A DNA stretch of 6,934 nucleotides. Source: Desulfuromonas sp. GTDB taxonomy: Bacteria > Desulfobacterota > Desulfuromonadia > Desulfuromonadales > Trichloromonadaceae. Below the pieces are notes generated by a model, which saw only the letters and a list, made by a program, of their open reading frames with translations, did no database searches and had not been told where the DNA came from. This document shows, piece by piece, positions 5,391 to 6,934 of the stretch. Position numbers and translations under genes: made by a program. The stretch covers positions 1-6,934 of the forward strand of contig JAQYWA010000111.1 in NCBI GenBank assembly GCA_030145265.1, read 5' to 3'. Positions within the stretch are counted from its first letter, which is position 1; the number at the start of each line of letters is the position of its first letter.

Positions 5391-5837
5391 ATGAACGACT
5401 ACAGGGTGGAAAAACTCGAACTTCCGGTCATGCTTTTTCTCGCCGACGGCGTAGTTCATGACGGCGTCATGTTTCTCAGCCCCTTCAGCCCATCCCACAG
5501 CGGTTCCCAGCGCCTGGTCGAACTGTTTCGCGAAGCGGACACCTTCTGCCCCTTCAAGGACAAGGATGGCCGATTCTCCCTGGTCAACAAAAGCTCCGTC
5601 ACCCACGCCCGTTACCCGGTTCAGGACGAAGAGGAAACCTACGGCGACCGGATCAAGGTCCGACTGACCTTCTACGGTGGCGAACTCCTCGAGGGCACCA
5701 TCATCATCGCCATGCCGGCCGGCAAGGGGCGCCTCCAGGACTATGTCAATTCCACTCCGGGCTTTTTCTGCCTGCTCACTGAGGACGCACATTATATCGT
5801 CAACGACGACCTGATCCGGGAAATCTCCCCGGGCTGA
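5391..5837 (+). CDS. Conserved-looking protein of unknown function with two similar halves
   Basis: I do not recognise a named family. It is a 148-residue soluble protein without signal peptide or membrane helix. The two halves look alike. Residues 12-73 run VMLFLADGVVHDGVMF ... RLVELFREADTFCPF ... FSLVNKSSVTHA. Residues 89-145 run VRLTFYGGELLEGTIII ... RLQDYVNSTPGFFCLL ... YIVNDDLIREI. Each has two beta strands around a G-x(4)-(D/E)-G turn, an amphipathic helix starting RL, then further strands. This suggests a duplicated small beta-barrel (Sm- or SH3-like) unit, perhaps a regulatory or ligand-sensing protein; the fold is inference. Start: ATG at 5391 with AGGAGA 7 bases upstream, preferred over 5370. 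It is divergent from ktrB and convergent with uvrA, and ends at its own strong terminator, so it appears to be a single-gene unit. Confidence 0.8.
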   Translation: MNDYRVEKLELPVMLFLADGVVHDGVMFLSPFSPSHSGSQRLVELFREADTFCPFKDKDGRFSLVNKSSVTHARYPVQDEEETYGDRIKVRLTFYGGELLEGTIIIAMPAGKGRLQDYVNSTPGFFCLLTEDAHYIVNDDLIREISPG

Positions 5838-5870
5838 ACCTGCAGAAACCAGCTCCCCCGACAACTATTG

Positions 5871-5898
5871 ACGGACCGGCTTGCCGGTCCGTTTTTTT
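5871..5898 (+). terminator. Intrinsic terminator of the 5391-5837 gene
   Basis: ACGGACCGG (5871-5879) pairs with CCGGTCCGT (5884-5892) around a CTTG loop, followed by seven T's (5892-5898). It overlaps the uvrA stop codon (TAA, fwd 5897-5899). On the minus strand no T-run follows the stem, so it mainly serves the + strand gene. Confidence 0.92.
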
Positions 5899-6934
5899 AC
5901 AGGTCGAGATACGAACGCAGGTAGCGCCCGGTGTGCGAATAGGAGTTGCGGGCCACCTCCTCAGGCGTGCCGGTAGCGACAATTTCGCCCCCCCGGCTCC
6001 CCCCTTCGGGCCCTAGGTCGATGATGTGATCGGCGGTCTTGATCACGTCGAGGTTGTGCTCGATGATCACCACCGTGTTGCCGGCTTCGACCAACCGCTG
6101 CAGCACGTCGAGCAGCTTCTGGATATCGGCGAAATGCAGGCCGGTGGTCGGTTCGTCGAGAATGTAGATGGTTCGCCCGGTGGCCCGCTTGCCCAGCTCC
6201 TTGGCCAGCTTGACCCGCTGCGCCTCGCCCCCCGAGAGGGTAGTGGCGCTCTGGCCGAGCTTGATGTAGCCCAGGCCGACGTCGCGCACGGTTTCCAGCT
6301 TGTTCTTGATTCGCGGGATATTCTCGAGAAACTTCGCCCCCTGGTTGACCGTCATATCGAGCACCTCCGCGATGCTCTTCCCCTTATATTTGACCTCCAA
6401 AGTTTCCCGGTTGTAGCGGGCCCCGGCGCAGACCTCGCAGGTGACAAAGACATCTGGCAGAAAGTGCATCTCGATCTTAAGGATGCCGTCGCCCTGACAG
6501 GCCTCGCAGCGCCCCCCCTTGACATTGAAGGAAAACCGTCCCGGCTTGTAGCCGCGCAGCTTGGCCTCGGGGAGCTGGGCGAAGATGTCGCGGATGTCGG
6601 TAAAGACCCCGGTATAGGTGGCCGGGTTGGACCGCGGCGTGCGGCCGATGGGGGACTGGTCGATGTCGATCACCTTGTCGAGCAGCTCGAGTCCAAGAAT
6701 GTCGTCGACCCGGCCGGCCTTTTGCCGGCTGCGATAGAGGCGCTGGGACAAAGCCTTGTACAGGGTATCGATCACTAGGGTCGACTTGCCCGAGCCGGAA
6801 ACCCCGGTGAAGCAGGTCATGACACCGAGGGGAATTTTCACGTCCACCCCCTTGAGGTTGTTCTCCCGGGCCCCCTTCATCTCAATGAAACGATCGCTTT
6901 GCCGCCGCTTCGCCGGCAGCGGAATGGACAGCTC
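5897..6934 (-). CDS. uvrA: UvrABC excision nuclease subunit A, C-terminal part (5' end cut by window)
   Basis: This is the last 345 residues of UvrA, the ATPase that finds bulky DNA lesions and loads UvrB in nucleotide excision repair in the cytoplasm. The frame is open to base 6934, so the gene continues beyond the window. Counting from the edge, the fragment holds the second ATPase module: Walker [10 protein letters not shown] (44-52), a zinc finger with C143/C146 (CEAC) and C166/C169 (CEVC), the ABC signature [15 protein letters not shown] (233-247), Walker B TIYILDEP (255-262) and the switch histidine in IIEHN (H293). It ends in the characteristic [11 protein letters not shown]. All catalytic elements of this module are intact. 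No partner gene is visible. Confidence 0.97.
   Translation of the reverse strand, partial: ELSIPLPAKRRQSDRFIEMKGARENNLKGVDVKIPLGVMTCFTGVSGSGKSTLVIDTLYKALSQRLYRSRQKAGRVDDILGLELLDKVIDIDQSPIGRTPRSNPATYTGVFTDIRDIFAQLPEAKLRGYKPGRFSFNVKGGRCEACQGDGILKIEMHFLPDVFVTCEVCAGARYNRETLEVKYKGKSIAEVLDMTVNQGAKFLENIPRIKNKLETVRDVGLGYIKLGQSATTLSGGEAQRVKLAKELGKRATGRTIYILDEPTTGLHFADIQKLLDVLQRLVEAGNTVVIIEHNLDVIKTADHIIDLGPEGGSRGGEIVATGTPEEVARNSYSHTGRYLRSYLDL

Noticed and set aside
6026..6778. A 250-codon open frame antisense to uvrA, and similar long frames antisense to ktrA, rubrerythrin and superoxide reductase
   Set aside because: These are mirror frames caused by GC-biased codon use. The opposite strand encodes clear protein families with intact motifs.
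1..6934. CRISPR arrays, tRNA or rRNA genes, insertion sequences
   Set aside because: No regularly spaced repeats, no cloverleaf-like or rRNA-like sequence, and no transposase motifs were seen on either strand.

Overview
The window looks like a piece of chromosome from an anaerobic, moderately GC-rich member of the Desulfuromonadia (Geobacter, Desulfuromonas or Pelobacter type). This placement is inferred from gene content: a TRAP transporter, a Tat-exported superoxide reductase, a rubrerythrin, a Ktr potassium channel and a candidate small selenoprotein. No rRNA or other marker gene is present to confirm it.

Left part (1-1250, + strand). The window opens inside the C-terminal end of a TRAP transporter large permease (dctM type). 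About 380 bases without a gene follow; they are packed with inverted repeats and look like a dispersed structured repeat. Next comes a single-domain universal stress protein, which ends at a bidirectional terminator.

Middle (1223-3204), a redox and metal-protein block. On the minus strand are a Tat-exported class II superoxide reductase, a small zinc-ribbon protein with 16 cysteines in two tandem copies, and a rubrerythrin. Superoxide reductase turns superoxide into peroxide and rubrerythrin reduces peroxide, so the two form a plausible anaerobe oxygen-defence pair, one outside and one inside the membrane. Between them on the + strand is a tiny gene not obvious from conventional translation. 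It has a good sigma-70-like promoter, a near-perfect Shine-Dalgarno and a 28-residue membrane peptide. Then comes an in-frame TGA, immediately followed by a SECIS-like hairpin and an open frame of 27 more codons that ends inside a strong terminator. I read this as a 56-residue membrane selenoprotein (U29, C34), the most interesting item here.

Right part (3213-6934). A minus-strand ktrB-ktrA operon encodes a potassium channel and its RCK regulatory subunit. A divergent + strand gene encodes an unrecognised 148-residue protein that appears to be two copies of one small beta-rich unit. The window ends in the C-terminal third of uvrA (minus strand, cut by the window edge). Several convergent gene pairs meet at symmetrical hairpins that can serve both strands.
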